A stretch of DNA of 64,000 bases from Oenanthe sinensis. Taxonomy: Eukaryota; Streptophyta; Magnoliopsida; Apiales; Apiaceae. Of this stretch, positions 33,279 through 44,060 are shown in pieces (positions within the stretch are counted from its first letter, which is position 1; each line of letters starts with the position of its first letter). The DNA is taken from positions 13,987,375 to 14,051,374 of the forward strand of contig CM053801.1 of the NCBI GenBank assembly GCA_028671895.1. Direction: 5' to 3'. Made by a program: the position numbers and the translations under genes. The notes below the pieces were generated by a model, which worked only from the letters and a program-made list of their open reading frames with translations, made no database searches and was not told the origin of the DNA.

Positions 33279-35746
33279 GTTGCCTTGGGTCCTTTCTTAT
33301 TAGTTGTTATCTTTGGCTTGGTTTCCAATTTTTGTACCTTTGGTTTGGGTGGTTTTACTTCCACTTCAACCTTAGGTGTTGGTCTCCCTACCTCAGAATT
33401 CTCAGTGCTAATATTTGGAATGCTCATGCTTGCAGAGTTGAAAAAATTTGGTGCATGAAGACTGTTAAGCATATTCCATGGCATAGCAGGCATATTCATA
33501 TTGGCAAATGCAAGATATGGATTAAACATATAAGGCATTGATGCATACTGAGCATGAACAGCATGAGAATCAACTGAATGAGGAAAAACAGAACTGGTAT
33601 GCATGTTGGGTATAGCAGGTACATTTGTTGTTGTAGGCATGGTGAGTTTACATTGCACAGATAAATGATTTTTACTACCACACTTAGCACAAACTTTCCT
33701 AGGAGCATATTTGTCAGGTGTGTAGTTGTTGTGCTTGTTTATGCCTACTTTACCATTTCTATTTTTCTTCTTCTTTTCATTTGGCTGAATATTAGGTTCT
33801 ATCTTTTCCAATTTCTCTTTCAACTGATTTTTAGATAAGAATCCTATATTAGCCTTTTCAACTTCGATTTTAGCTTCAGAGGAGCTACTTTCTTTGACAA
33901 ATTTAATAGGTCTGTTAAACTTAGTTTTAATATCACATTTCTTAGCAGTTGATGACTTCTCAATCGATGGATAATTATCCGTTGAAATAGCATTATCAAT
34001 CGATGGATAATTCTTATCAGTTGATTCAGAGTTATCAATCGATTGCTTCTTTTCTAAAGATTGATCTTCATCAATGGCTATTTTCTCAAGAGTTTCAGAC
34101 AACATGGTGAAAGAGTTTGTTCCATGAATGTCATTCATCTTCTTACTGGCTTTACTTGACCTGTTCCACTTGTCAATGGTTCTTAGTTCATCCTCTAATT
34201 TTTCTTTTAACTTCTCTATTTCCTTTTTACTGTCAACTAGTTCATTTCTAGCATCTTTGTTTTCCATCTTGAGTCTGTTCAATTGCACTAGCTCACTCTC
34301 TAAGAAATTGTTTCTTTCAGTGAGAGTTTCTAATGTTAATTTGAGCCTAGTGTTCTCTTTGTTCAAAGACTTAAGAGTAACATGCAAATTATACAATTCA
34401 TTAGACATTTCATTAATTGTAATATTGCATTCATCTTTGGACAACTCAGATAGATTTGTAGAAATTACCTGATTGCTAGATGAACTAGCTTCCTGGTCAT
34501 TTTGATTGGCCATTAGTGCAAGATTGATGTGTTCTTCTTCTTCTTCAGAATCCTCCTCAGCAGCCCAGTCCTTTTCTTCTGTCACAAAAGCCTTCTCTCT
34601 TTGTTTGAGCAAGTCAAAGTACTTCTTTTTATAGTCAACACCATCACTAGACTTTGACCTCTTTTCAACTTTGGGCTTTCTGCATTCACTTGAAAAGTGA
34701 CCAGCCAATCCACAGTTAAAGCATCTGAATTGAGTTCTGTCAACAAGATTTTTGCCTTGTTGAGTGTCTCTCCTGAACTGTGATCCAGGCCTTTGCATTG
34801 GATTCCTTTTGAACTTGAGTTTGGAAAATTTTCTTGATAGAAAAGCTAAATGCTCATCTATTTCATCCATTTCATCTTTGATGAGTGACTCATCACTATC
34901 ACAAAGTTCTTTTCCTTTACCAGTAGAAGATTCATCATATCTAACATAATTTGCACCATTGCCATGACCTTCTTTCTTCCCTTCTTTGAAATCAGCATCT
35001 TCATCTGTTTCTGCAACTTGCTTTTCCTTGACCATCAAAGCAATGGACTTTTCTCTCTTCTGACTTTTCTCAATTTCCTCATCTTGCTGTAGCTCCAACT
35101 CATAGGTTTTCAAGATGCCATACAGCTTGTCCAAGGTATAATCTTTAAAGTCAGGAGATTGCCTTATAGAGACAGTCATTGGTTTCCATTCTTTGGGTAG
35201 GGACCTCAAGAATTTGAGGTTGGTGTCCTCAACAGCATAAACTCTTCCATATAGTTTAAGCTCATTCAACAGCTTTTGAAACCTACTATATGTATCATTT
35301 ATTGTTTCACCACCCTTGAAGTGAAAGGCCTCATACTTTTGAATCAAGAGTTGCATCTTGTTCTTTCTTACTTGCTCAGTACCTTCACAGAGGGTTTGAA
35401 GAGTGTCCCAGACTTCTTTGGAGGTTGTACAACTGATGACATTGTCAAACATGTCCTTGTCAAGACCATTAAACAAAATATTCATGGCCTTTTTGTCCTT
35501 GTGTACTTCCTTTTCATCTTCATCTGTATACTCACTCACAGATTTAGGAATGAGTTTGTCTGGTGCTTGAGTACCGTCTGCATTTACACTTGTAACTATT
35601 TTCATAGGCACATGTGGACCTTTCTCTATGCAATGAACATAGGAAGGATCAATAGATAGCAGATGCAAGTGCATTTTTACTTTCCAGGGAAAATATTCAT
35701 CTTTCTCTAGAACTGGAATCTTAACTCCTGTTTCTCTTTGACCCAT
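33257..35746 (-). CDS. gag: Sirevirus gag polyprotein
   Basis: About 829 residues from the ATG at 35746 (MGQRETGVKIPVL); upstream in-frame codons run back into the LTR and are not expected to be used. The N-terminal Copia gag domain includes FPWKVKMHLHL, KEVWDTLQTLCEGT and LIQKYEAFHFKGGETI. A CCHC zinc knuckle CFNCGLAGHFSSEC lies near 342 and a second, CAKCGSKNHLSVQC, near 686. A probable leucine-rich coiled coil spans about 443-533, and the SIDN/STDN repeat block lies near 568-595. Gag forms the cytoplasmic particle and binds the RNA. It ends at a TGA (33257-33259) inside the pol overlap. Confidence 0.93.
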   Translation of the reverse strand: MGQRETGVKIPVLEKDEYFPWKVKMHLHLLSIDPSYVHCIEKGPHVPMKIVTSVNADGTQAPDKLIPKSVSEYTDEDEKEVHKDKKAMNILFNGLDKDMFDNVISCTTSKEVWDTLQTLCEGTEQVRKNKMQLLIQKYEAFHFKGGETINDTYSRFQKLLNELKLYGRVYAVEDTNLKFLRSLPKEWKPMTVSIRQSPDFKDYTLDKLYGILKTYELELQQDEEIEKSQKREKSIALMVKEKQVAETDEDADFKEGKKEGHGNGANYVRYDESSTGKGKELCDSDESLIKDEMDEIDEHLAFLSRKFSKLKFKRNPMQRPGSQFRRDTQQGKNLVDRTQFRCFNCGLAGHFSSECRKPKVEKRSKSSDGVDYKKKYFDLLKQREKAFVTEEKDWAAEEDSEEEEEHINLALMANQNDQEASSSSNQVISTNLSELSKDECNITINEMSNELYNLHVTLKSLNKENTRLKLTLETLTERNNFLESELVQLNRLKMENKDARNELVDSKKEIEKLKEKLEDELRTIDKWNRSSKASKKMNDIHGTNSFTMLSETLEKIAIDEDQSLEKKQSIDNSESTDKNYPSIDNAISTDNYPSIEKSSTAKKCDIKTKFNRPIKFVKESSSSEAKIEVEKANIGFLSKNQLKEKLEKIEPNIQPNEKKKKNRNGKVGINKHNNYTPDKYAPRKVCAKCGSKNHLSVQCKLTMPTTTNVPAIPNMHTSSVFPHSVDSHAVHAQYASMPYMFNPYLAFANMNMPAMPWNMLNSLHAPNFFNSASMSIPNISTENSEVGRPTPKVEVEVKPPKPKVQKLETKPKITTNKKGPKATWVPKST

Positions 35747-35791
35747 TCTTGATGTACTTTTAGATCTTGACTTTCTGTTTGTCGAAAGCTT

Positions 35792-35803
35792 GCTCTGATA
35801 CCA
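35792..35803 (-). promoter_or_regulatory. Primer-binding site, initiator Met-tRNA type
   Basis: The minus strand reads TGGTATCAGAGC two bases after the 5' LTR end, complementary to the 3' end of plant initiator Met-tRNA. Confidence 0.93.
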
Positions 35804-35805
35804 AT

Positions 35806-36986
35806 TGTTATTCGCCCTTAAGTACACTAAGTTTGGAGAAGGGGGGGTTGAATACAAACTTAAGAATTAAGTCAACTTCTTCTTGCGGAAATAAGTTTGT
35901 ACAAAGAGAGTGTTTAATTAAGATTGATGTAACTAAGAACTGGATAACTAAAGTGTTGATAACAGAAACAACAAGATTAAAAATTACTAGTGGATTGTTT
36001 TTTCCACTAGTGTGTTTTTGCTTTCAATTGATCTTAGTAAAAATACTAAGCTGCGTACAAAGTTGAATGTAGAATCTAGAAAAGCATTACAAGTTCTGCC
36101 TGATTTTCTACTTTGCTTTTCTTGAGTTCTATTACAAAACAACTACTTCTTTGCTACTGTGTTGTTGCTTTTTATAAACAACAACTACTCCTCTAGTTTT
36201 CTATCGACTGATAACAATATAATATTACAATTTATACTGTTTACATAAAAATAGAAACTAGCTCCTTTTCACAGCTTTCCTTGTAGAACTTACTAGCTCT
36301 GGAAGTGTCTTTTGTCTTAAGATATTCCTTGGATGCTGTGTTGCCTAGAAAGTCTTCACAGTCCTGACAGGACTGTCTTCCAATGATTCAGTTTCTGCAC
36401 TGTTCCCGTGAAATCTGGCTTTTAGCTAAATAGGGAAACTTTAATCAACTGATAAATGATGTTAAGCTTATCAGTTGATTCACCTTTGCTTATCCATCGA
36501 TGGATAGGATATCTGTTGATCAGTTGATGTGTCGATGGATAATTGAGCTATCCATCGACTCCTTATCCATTGATGATTCTTTATCCGTTGACTGTAATTA
36601 TCCATTGATAGCTTTCATCCGTTGAGTAGTGTCTTCATCCATCGACTTCAACATCAGTTGATCACTTCACTTGTGAGAATTCTGACTTAGAATATTTACA
36701 ATTGATCAGCCATTCTTCACATCTGTTGAGAAGCTAGAAATTGAAGTCAATAACATCAGTTGACTACATCATTGCATCCATCGAGGTAATACAATCAATT
36801 GATAGTGAAACATAAATCAATGCTACAATCCAGTTTATCAGTTGAGAAACAAGTTTCAACTGATAGCTGGTTTCCTAATCAATGGATATTTATAAGTCAT
36901 ATCCATTGATCAGTTACAAAAATAATTTTGAGTCCCTATTGAAATTCTAAGTAATTTGTTATCATCAAAACTCATAATTCCTAACA
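35806..36986 (-). repeat. Sirevirus 5' LTR
   Basis: 1181 bp; it differs from the 3' LTR by a 7-bp indel near 36059 (ACAAAGTTGAATG versus ACAATG) and few if any other positions that I could see. Confidence 0.95.
36168..36178 (-). promoter_or_regulatory. TATA box in the Sirevirus 5' LTR
   Basis: The minus strand reads TTTATAAAAAG, the best TATA candidate in the LTR, located between the palindrome cluster and the LTR 3' end, so it would start the genomic RNA of the element. The same box is at 24525-24535 in the other LTR. Confidence 0.5.
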
Positions 36987-36991
36987 ATATA

Positions 36992-38060
36992 ATTGTTGGT
37001 TTCCAATAGAAACTTACCCTAATATTTTATATAATTTATTAAAAAAATTTATAATTAATAAAATTTGATTTTTTGACCTTTAATAATAATTGGATAAAAA
37101 AATTACTCTTATTATATACAGGAGATCATTCAAGTACGATTTTGTTTAATACATATCTATTGACTTATTATTTGTATAAATATTTTTTATTAAATTTCTT
37201 AATTATATAAATTGATATTAATAAAAAAAATTGGATGAATAATAATTATGTATATATAGGTGATTCATATATTGCCAAGATATCTTATAGAATTGAGAAA
37301 ATGACTGATTTAGTGACTTTTTAGAACCCATGGCCTGATATATCAACGCTACCAACGCACGAGATCGAGGTCTTATTTACCGACTTGATATGGTGTTGAG
37401 TGTCACGCAACTTAATTTTAACTTTCAATTGATATATAGATACATACCCCCAATGTAGTTGTTAGATTGATGGAACTCAATGAGTTATCATCTCCTGATG
37501 TGATTCATAGATCACAAAAAACACTTGCCGACAATAATGAGAAAATTACTTTACTAAATATGTCACAGAGAAAGATGTGAGCCGTGATTTTATAAGAAGA
37601 TCGAGTAGTCAGAGTTCAAGAATGTGTTTGAAGACACTGTTAACAAAGACTCCGTAGTGAAAGTTGTAGTCATATTCTTTGTTTATAGATTATCTACGTA
37701 TGGAAAATCTCCTTTCAATCATGGATATAATAGCATAACATCACATTACGTGGAGTTGAATCATGTGTTATCGTAATACATTATTTTATTTAACGTGTTT
37801 TAACTAAAACGTAAGCTTGAAGAGCGTGTCAACCTATTATGTTTTTCCGACCTGCGTAGCAAGTTAATACGGTGTACGCAAAAACGTATCCCGTCAGCAT
37901 TTTGGGCCACCAACCTGTTTTTAGATACTTTGGACAGGGTTTTCTTATATTTGATTATAAGGGGCCATCACCCAATAGAATTCGAGTTAAAGTGTGAAGC
38001 GAGGCAAGAAATTTTGGTTTTTGTTCACTATAATAAAGATAAGATAGATATGGTCATATT
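36992..38060. other. Intergenic DNA between Sirevirus and LINE
   Basis: AT-rich with no recognised gene, RNA or repeat border. Confidence 0.5.
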
Positions 38061-39858
38061 TAATCAACCGGTTTTTTATGAGTATTGGTAAAAGTAAGAT
38101 TGAGGTCTTTGGTTTTTTACAGGACCGTATGAAACAGAAGCTGCAAACTTGGGCTAATAAAGCGTTGTCTAAACATGGTAAATTAACGCTACTGACATCT
38201 GCAGCACAAACAACTCCTAGTTTCTGGATGAACTTATTTCTGGTGCCGGCAACCTTGTGTGAGGAAATGGAAAGAACTATGAATGCCTTCTTATGGGGAC
38301 GTGATCAAACTGGAAAAGGAGTTAAATGGATTGCTTGGGAAAAATTATGTTCACCAAAAGGCTGTGGAGGACTGGGTGTGCGTGATATGAAGAATTTTAA
38401 TCTCTCAATGTTAGCTAAGCAAGGATGGAGACTTCTTAATGAAACGAACCCTTTGGTGTCTGCGATTATGAAAGCAAAATATTTTCCTAGTACACAATTC
38501 CTAGATGCAAAGCTGGGTAATAACCCAAGCTACGCTTAGAGGAGTATAATGGCTGCTATGGACATAGTAAAAGCAGGTACGAGAAGGAAGATTGGGAACG
38601 GACTAAGCACGAAGATTTGGAGTGTTCCATGGCTACCGAGTGTAGAGAATGGTTTCTTGACTACAGATGTACCTGACCATCTTAAAGATATCACTGTGAA
38701 TAGTCTCATGAATAGTGAGGAACGTACGTGGGACATGGATGTTCTTAAGGATATATGTAATAGTCGGGATGTGGAGTTAATCAAACGTATTCCAATTCCT
38801 ATTACAGATAAAAGGGATACTTGGTTTTGGCAGTTCGATGATAATTGTGCTTTCACTGTAAAAAGCTGTTATCGATGGGTTCAAGGTGAGGGCGATAACA
38901 CATATCGAGCTTTCTGGAACAAATTATGGTCCCTGAAGCTACCAGGTAAGGTAACAAACTTCCTTTGGAGAGTAGGGAGAGGGTGCTTGCCTACTGCATA
39001 TTCACTGTCATAGAGAGGTATAAGCGTCAATGTTGATTGTCCATGGTGTCATAGTGCAATAGAAACGGATGAGCATGTGTTATTCTCGTGTGATTTTGCA
39101 AGAACTGTTTGGCTCACAACAGGACTTACACAGGTATTACAGTCAATACAGCAGAGTACGGCTTTCATGATACTGTTAACAGCCTTTGAAACTTGTACGA
39201 GGGAGCAATGTGTTCGAATAGGAATGACTAGTTGGAGCCTCTGGAATAGAGGGAATAAATGGTTCTGGGATAGAGTGAATGGGACGGCTTTCGGTGTTAA
39301 AGCTGCAGCACAGAATTTGATTCAAGAATGGAGAAAGGCTCAAGAGAGTAAACAAAACAACAGGCTGCAAATAGAGCAAGGGGATCGTGTATGGGTAAAA
39401 CCGAATGCAGACTGGCTCAAAGTTAATATTGATGCTGCTATTTTTCGGGATGGAAGCATTGGAGTTGGCAGTGTTATTCGGGACTCAAATGGCAACTTTG
39501 TAGGGGCTAGAAGCTGCAAGTTGGCAGGAACTTGGAGTCCGAGAGAAGCTAAGGCTATTAGCATGAAGGAAGCATTGTCCTGGGTTATAAAAAATGCGTA
39601 CAAGAAGTGTGTGATTGAGACGGATTCGAAGTGTTTGGTGACGGCATGTACAGGAACTCCAGGCGAGGCCTTCTTTAGAACATTGGTGTCAGATTGTGTT
39701 CATTTGTTAAAGCACATAGATTCAGTGCTAGTTAAATTTGTCTATCGATCTGCGAATATAGTGGTGCACAAGCCGCTTATTCTATGTCAGATCTTGGGGA
39801 ATGGTATACCAATCCACCTTCGTTTATCTATCATGTACTTGAAGTTGATAATAGTTGA
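38060..39858 (+). pseudogene. 5'-truncated L1-type LINE: ORF2 C-terminus with RNase H
   Basis: One frame runs from about 38078 with plant L1 words: SKIEVFGFLQDRM, SFWMNLFLVP, WIAWEKLCSPKGCGGLGVRD, IGNGLSTKIWSVPWLP, then the zinc-finger-RVT region (WNKLWSLKLPGKVTNFLWR, CPWCHSAIETDEH) and an RNase H domain (WLKVNIDAAIFRDGSIGVG, IETDSKC). Two TAG codons interrupt the frame at 38537-38539 and 39011-39013, each replacing an expected Trp or Gln. A frameshift near 39766 moves the natural C-terminus into another frame, ending at TGA 39856-39858. Reverse transcriptase and endonuclease are missing, as is usual for 5'-truncated L1 copies. Confidence 0.93.
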
Positions 39859-39880
39859 TTAATACAAAAACGTTTATTCA

Positions 39881-39890
39881 AAAAAAAAAA
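39881..39890 (+). other. LINE poly-A tail
   Basis: A run of A directly after the LINE 3' end, marking target-primed insertion. A target duplication could not be identified with confidence. From here to about 40540 only AT-rich DNA was seen. Confidence 0.6.
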
Positions 39891-40600
39891 GGTATAGAAT
39901 AACATTATTCTAATTTAAAATATTGTATAACTTAAATCTTGATAATAATTATAATTTATAAATAAATTTATAACATTATATAGTTGTTAGTAATCTTGAT
40001 AATAATTATAAATAATTAGTATATAATATTATATAGTTATTAAGAATCGAATTTTTGACCTTTATTTGTAATTGGATAAGATCCTCTTATTTTTATTATA
40101 TATAGGATATAATGTGTATCATTATATATCTATAAATCTAAGAGAAATATATTGATTAATAAATAAATTGAAGATAATAAATTATAAATTTATATTAAAT
40201 ATTTATATATCATATATTTAATTTTGGTTTCGAGTATTATCAGATACAGATAATATTTAAATTGTTTCGGATACAAATAACCTGATAAATTCGCTTTATT
40301 TTGAATATATATAAATATAAATATTTCAAATAAATATTATATTTTTCGAATTAGTTTAACACTCCTAAATCCACTAGCAAGTCAGCTACATCTAGGCTGG
40401 CTATCTTATGACTTTGAGCCATTTTAGCAACGAGTCTGGTGCTTTTAAAAAATATGGTTGCATTCAGTTGAATGCTTCAGTTGAAATTCCATTTCATATG
40501 TTCGACCATCAAACTGTGAATCCATATTTGTAAACGATGAAGGATACACCTCCAATTTCAACTCAATTCTCTCAGCACACCACAACTGGCCGCACCGATC

Positions 40601-41365
40601 ATGTTACCATGTTATACAGTTAATACTACTAGTAATTTACCAAATCAAGTTGAACTCAAACTGTTTGACAAAATGCCGGAGAGACAGTTTTTACATAATG
40701 AACTTTCAACAATCAGTTTGCCAAATCAAGAGTCTGCACATCAGATATCTGATGAATATTCTAAAGGAGTCGAAACTCATGAGACAAATTCTAATGTCAC
40801 AATTATTCCTACTGCTAGTTTACTACAACCAGTGGACAAAAAACATGGAGAACATTCTTATGTGTCGCCAACTTTTGATGGTAATGATCCTCGACGGTGG
40901 ATACTGAAGGCTTGTGAGTATTTTGATTTCAAATTTGTGGTAGATTCTGAGAAGATAAAGGTAGTAGGTCTTCATTTTATTGGTAGAGCAATGAACAAAT
41001 GGAGTGGAAGGAATTTTTACATGATTTATTAGTCCGTTTTGATGACTATGAGGTGGACATGTGTTATTTGGTAAATCGTTGAACATCCAACAACGAAGCT
41101 TGGTTAAGGAGTATGGGATTGAATTTTTAAAAACAAAAGAAATAGTAGAATATGTCTATAATTTTGTGTTTAAAGAGGAGATACTTGCTCATAATTTTAT
41201 AAACGGACTCAAAGAAGATATTCGAGAAACTATTGATTTGTGGTCACTTAAGACTTTGCAGGGGACAATTAACTGGGCTACGTTTCAGGAGTTGCGAATG
41301 GAAGAAAGATTATTGTTTGAAGCTATTGAAGAAGAATATGAAATGTATGAAGGTATAGCTGCGTA
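40601..41365 (+). pseudogene. Ty3/Gypsy gag relic
   Basis: The frame at 40601-41032 ends with PTFDGNDPRRWILKACEYFD and KVVGLHFIGRAMNKW, matching the start of the retrotransposon gag domain of plant Gypsy elements. After a frameshift the next frame gives KEEILAHNFINGLKEDIRE and the end of the domain, stopping at 41364-41366. No protease or polymerase follows. Confidence 0.75.
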
Positions 41366-41404
41366 GAAAATGTGGGAGAAGAAGGTGATATTTAAAAGAA
41401 TGGA

Positions 41405-41976
41405 GTGGAAAAAGGTGACAAGCAAATTATTGTTGCCAGTTACAAAGATGAACAGAAACTATTTGGTGCTGAAGACATATCATCCATCATTCTTATGGAG
41501 ATGAGCCAATCTATAGAGGTTTCTCATGGAAGAAGGGCAGTTCAATATATTGTTGTCACCTTACCTTCTCATTTCAATGATTTACAAGGGCAAGTAACGA
41601 GGGACCTTAATTCTATTTCTGGCTTCAAGCTTACAACTGCTGCAATTTCTTGTGGTTTGGATAAGAAATCAAGAACTGCTAGTACGAAATTGTACTGAAC
41701 TTTGATCCGGGAGGAGGCACACTTGATGTATCTCTCCATACTATTGGTGGTAATTTGAGATTTAAGGTCATACTTGGTTATACTCTTTTAAGACACAAAT
41801 ATTTTTTTAGTGGGATGGTGAACGTGTTTGTTCAAGTTTTTACAGGAAAGAACAAGGATATCAATGCTCTTGGTGTGATTTCAAAGGTTCTTCAACTGTT
41901 GAACGATTTCCTTGAAAGAAATTTTTTCTGCAGTTATATTTTACTCTTTCAGTCGTATACAGCTTCCAAAACATAA
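41405..41976 (+). pseudogene. HSP70 fragment within the Gypsy-like element
   Basis: The translation aligns with cytosolic HSP70 in order: FGAEDISSIILMEM, YIVVTLPSHFNDLQGQ, TTAAISCGLDKKS, then in the next frame DPGGGTLDVSLHTIGGN and GMVNVFVQVFTGKNKDIN. These correspond to the ATPase-domain segments AEEISS, VVTVPAYFND, TAAAIAYGLDKK, DLGGGTFDVS and MVNHFVQEFKRK. A stop and a frameshift fall between GLDKK and GGGT, so it is not a working chaperone. It sits directly after the gag relic and before a Gypsy-type polypurine tract and LTR, where pol should be. Confidence 0.8.
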
Positions 41977-42570
41977 ACAATCCATCATGCGACCAAGTGC
42001 AATCTTCAAGCAGCAGATCCTCCTATTGACAATGTTAAAAGCCCTCGTCATCTTGTTTTAATATTTGAGAACTTCATGGAGGCTCGTATTGCATTAAGTT
42101 GCAATGAAAATTTGGCAGGGCTGGTTGATCCAGAATATGTTAGTAAGAAGAATGTGCGTAATTTTGATCATGGCAGAAGCGTATTAATTGTTGTTTGGGC
42201 TGCAATTTCAAGGGGCGAAGAAAATAATAAGACGGTGGATAAGAATCTTGGTGACGTTGCAGAGAAAAACTTAATGCCATCAAAGAGTCGCAATGAAAAT
42301 ATGGCAAGACAGGTTGATCCTGAATATAGTTGGAAATATGATGAGTGGAAAGAAACGGATGTTTCAATCAATTGTCTATTGTTCCAACACAAAATACAGG
42401 TTCTAAATTGTGTTACGTACTAGTAGTTTTATCTAAGGCACTAGTGCTCAAGAAAATGGTCAGTGCATGGTATTGGAGTGTTATATAACTCTAGTATTTG
42501 ATCCAGGATCATTTTGGTTGCTGCATAATATATGAAATTTAATTGACAAAGATATTTTTAAGAGGAAGTA
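41977..42570 (+). other. Unassigned internal part of the Gypsy-like element
   Basis: Contains two diverged copies of a short phrase (ATGAAAATTTGGCAGGGCTGG and ATGAAAATATGGCAAGACAG, each followed by TTGATCC) about 180 bases apart. The open frame 42076-42423 has no recognised domain. It ends at the purine-rich AAGAGGAAGTA (42560-42570), a likely polypurine tract. Confidence 0.4.
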
Positions 42571-42571
42571 T

Positions 42572-42795
42572 TGTCACGAATCCAGCTAGACATATCTTTG
42601 GACTAGTAAAACGATTGGGCTTATGAATAGAACTGGGTCATAGGATTGGGTAGGCCCAATAACACAATCTCCGGGAGCATTCTAGTTCTTTATATATTGT
42701 ATTTCTTATTCATATGAATTATCGATGAGAATGATATGAATTTTATTTTAGTTTTTCTTTGTTTCTTATCTTCTTCTTCTTGTTAATTTTCAATA
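42572..42795 (+). repeat. Putative 3' LTR of the Gypsy-like element
   Basis: It starts TGTCACGAATCC right after the polypurine tract and contains TTCTTTATATATTG as a TATA-like region. The right border is uncertain and the 5' LTR was not found. Confidence 0.5.
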
Positions 42796-43159
42796 TTAAA
42801 AAAACCTAAAAATAACTCCAAGCTTAACATTTGTTATTTTTATGTAAATATTAATGACAATTTGTTATTTTTAAAAAAGAGGAAAAATTTACCTCTTATA
42901 TAATTACAAATATACCTAGTATGGAAGATTCTTTCAACCTGAAATCACCCTCAGGAATATCAAGAACATAATAAGAGGCAAGTAATTTATATTATAATCT
43001 TTCATCTTAAAATCTCAATCTCCTTTAGAAAAAGTAATAAATCTTAATGTACCATATATTTTCTTTCGTATATTTAATTTTAAATACATACAAAATAAAT
43101 CTTCAAATTGATTCATGCATAACTTTCAATGTAATAATATTGAAGTAAAACTTTAACAT

Positions 43160-43344
43160 TCACATATTCTGTTCAAGATGTTAACTAACCCTCATTGATA
43201 ATAATATTTTCGTAATCATTTATGAAATATCAAATTTTTAAGTATTAATATCCAGGTATCTTATAAACACAATGCAAAGTATATATAAATTGAAAAGAGA
43301 AGACATCTATTAGATATTGAAATTCTTACACCTAGAAAACCAAG
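43160..43344 (+). promoter_or_regulatory. DEFL copy E promoter module with TATA box
   Basis: The same ~185-bp module as copies B, C and D, with TATATAAAT at 43282-43290, about 55 bases before the ATG. Confidence 0.65.
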
Positions 43345-43729
43345 ATGACTTGCAGGTTATTTATTTATATGGTGGTTATCATGATGATGGTTAATGTTGT
43401 TGTATCAGATTTTACGACTTGTGATAAAAGATGTAAGTAAGTCAATTATTTGTCAAGCACATACATATAAATTAATTATAAATACAATATATTTTTTAAA
43501 TTTATTTGATCAATTCTGATTGTTTATGATCAAAATTTTGTTTTCTTTCTTGGCAGATGATTCCATCGCAAGGGCTGCTTACGGTCCAATGAAGACGGTA
43601 TGCACATGTATTGCTGAATATGATGATGGATGCAATCGAGATAAGTGCGCTACTTTGTGCGTGAAGTTTCCAACATTAGATAGCTATTGTAGTGACAAGA
43701 AAACATGTGTATGTATATTCATATGTTGA
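43345..43729 (+). CDS. Defensin-like cysteine-rich secreted peptide, copy E (intact)
   Basis: Exons 43345-43432 and 43557-43729 with a 124-bp intron (T|GTAAGT ... TTGGCAG|). The CDS is 261 bases, 86 residues. The signal peptide is hydrophobic and Met/Val-rich, ending near VVVS|DF. The mature part has ten cysteines in the same order as copy C (TTC, VCTC, GC, KC, LC, YC, TCVC, IC), with two extra residues before the second cysteine. Exon 1 and the intron are close to copy C, but by hand count about a quarter of exon-2 bases differ. Probably secreted and disulphide-stabilised, with defence or signalling use inferred from the class. It lies about 30 kb from the main array, separated by the Sirevirus, LINE and Gypsy insertions. 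Confidence 0.8.
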
Positions 43730-43989
43730 GAAATTTTCATTTCATTTGAAATGTAAAATTAAATTTACATATCACGTCCAAGATGTTTATTCGATTAATT
43801 CCAAATCAGTACTTTAATCGATAAATTCGGATTCGCGATTTTTACAAACATGGTATCTTCTTTTTCTTCTCTTTTTTATCAGCCGCAAATTTGATGTTAT
43901 CTCATGCTAGCTCGAGTAAGGACCCAAGCTCCTTAATTTGCAGTCCCATTTCCATGTAATCTATATAATGTTGGGCTTGTTATTGTTCA

Positions 43990-44060
43990 TGGGATATGTT
44001 GAGAAATTTTCACTTTATTTGAAATGTAAAATTAAATTTAGTTATAATAATAATAATTAA
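43990..44060 (+). pseudogene. Extra DEFL 3' UTR fragment
   Basis: The sequence ATGTTGAGAAATTTTCACTT followed by ATTTGAAATGTAAAATTAAATTTA repeats the copy E stop codon and 3' UTR about 270 bases downstream. At 43767 there is also a fragment of the promoter word ACATATCACGTCCAAGATGTT. Together they suggest a further collapsed gene copy. Confidence 0.6.

Larger units (their letters stand above)
24170..36986 (-). mobile_element. Nearly intact Sirevirus-type Ty1/Copia retrotransposon
   Basis: 12.8 kb, minus strand, flanked by the 5-bp target duplication ATATA (24165-24169, 36987-36991). Order on the minus strand: 5' LTR (35806-36986), primer-binding site, gag, pol, spacer, long third ORF, polypurine tract, 3' LTR (24170-25343). 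A large gag with zinc knuckles and coiled coil, Copia-order pol, an additional ORF after pol and ~1.2-kb LTRs together fit the Sirevirus lineage. The LTRs appear almost identical apart from a 7-bp indel, pointing to a very recent insertion. Short palindromic words recur through the LTRs, spacer and ORFs (see findings). Confidence 0.95.
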
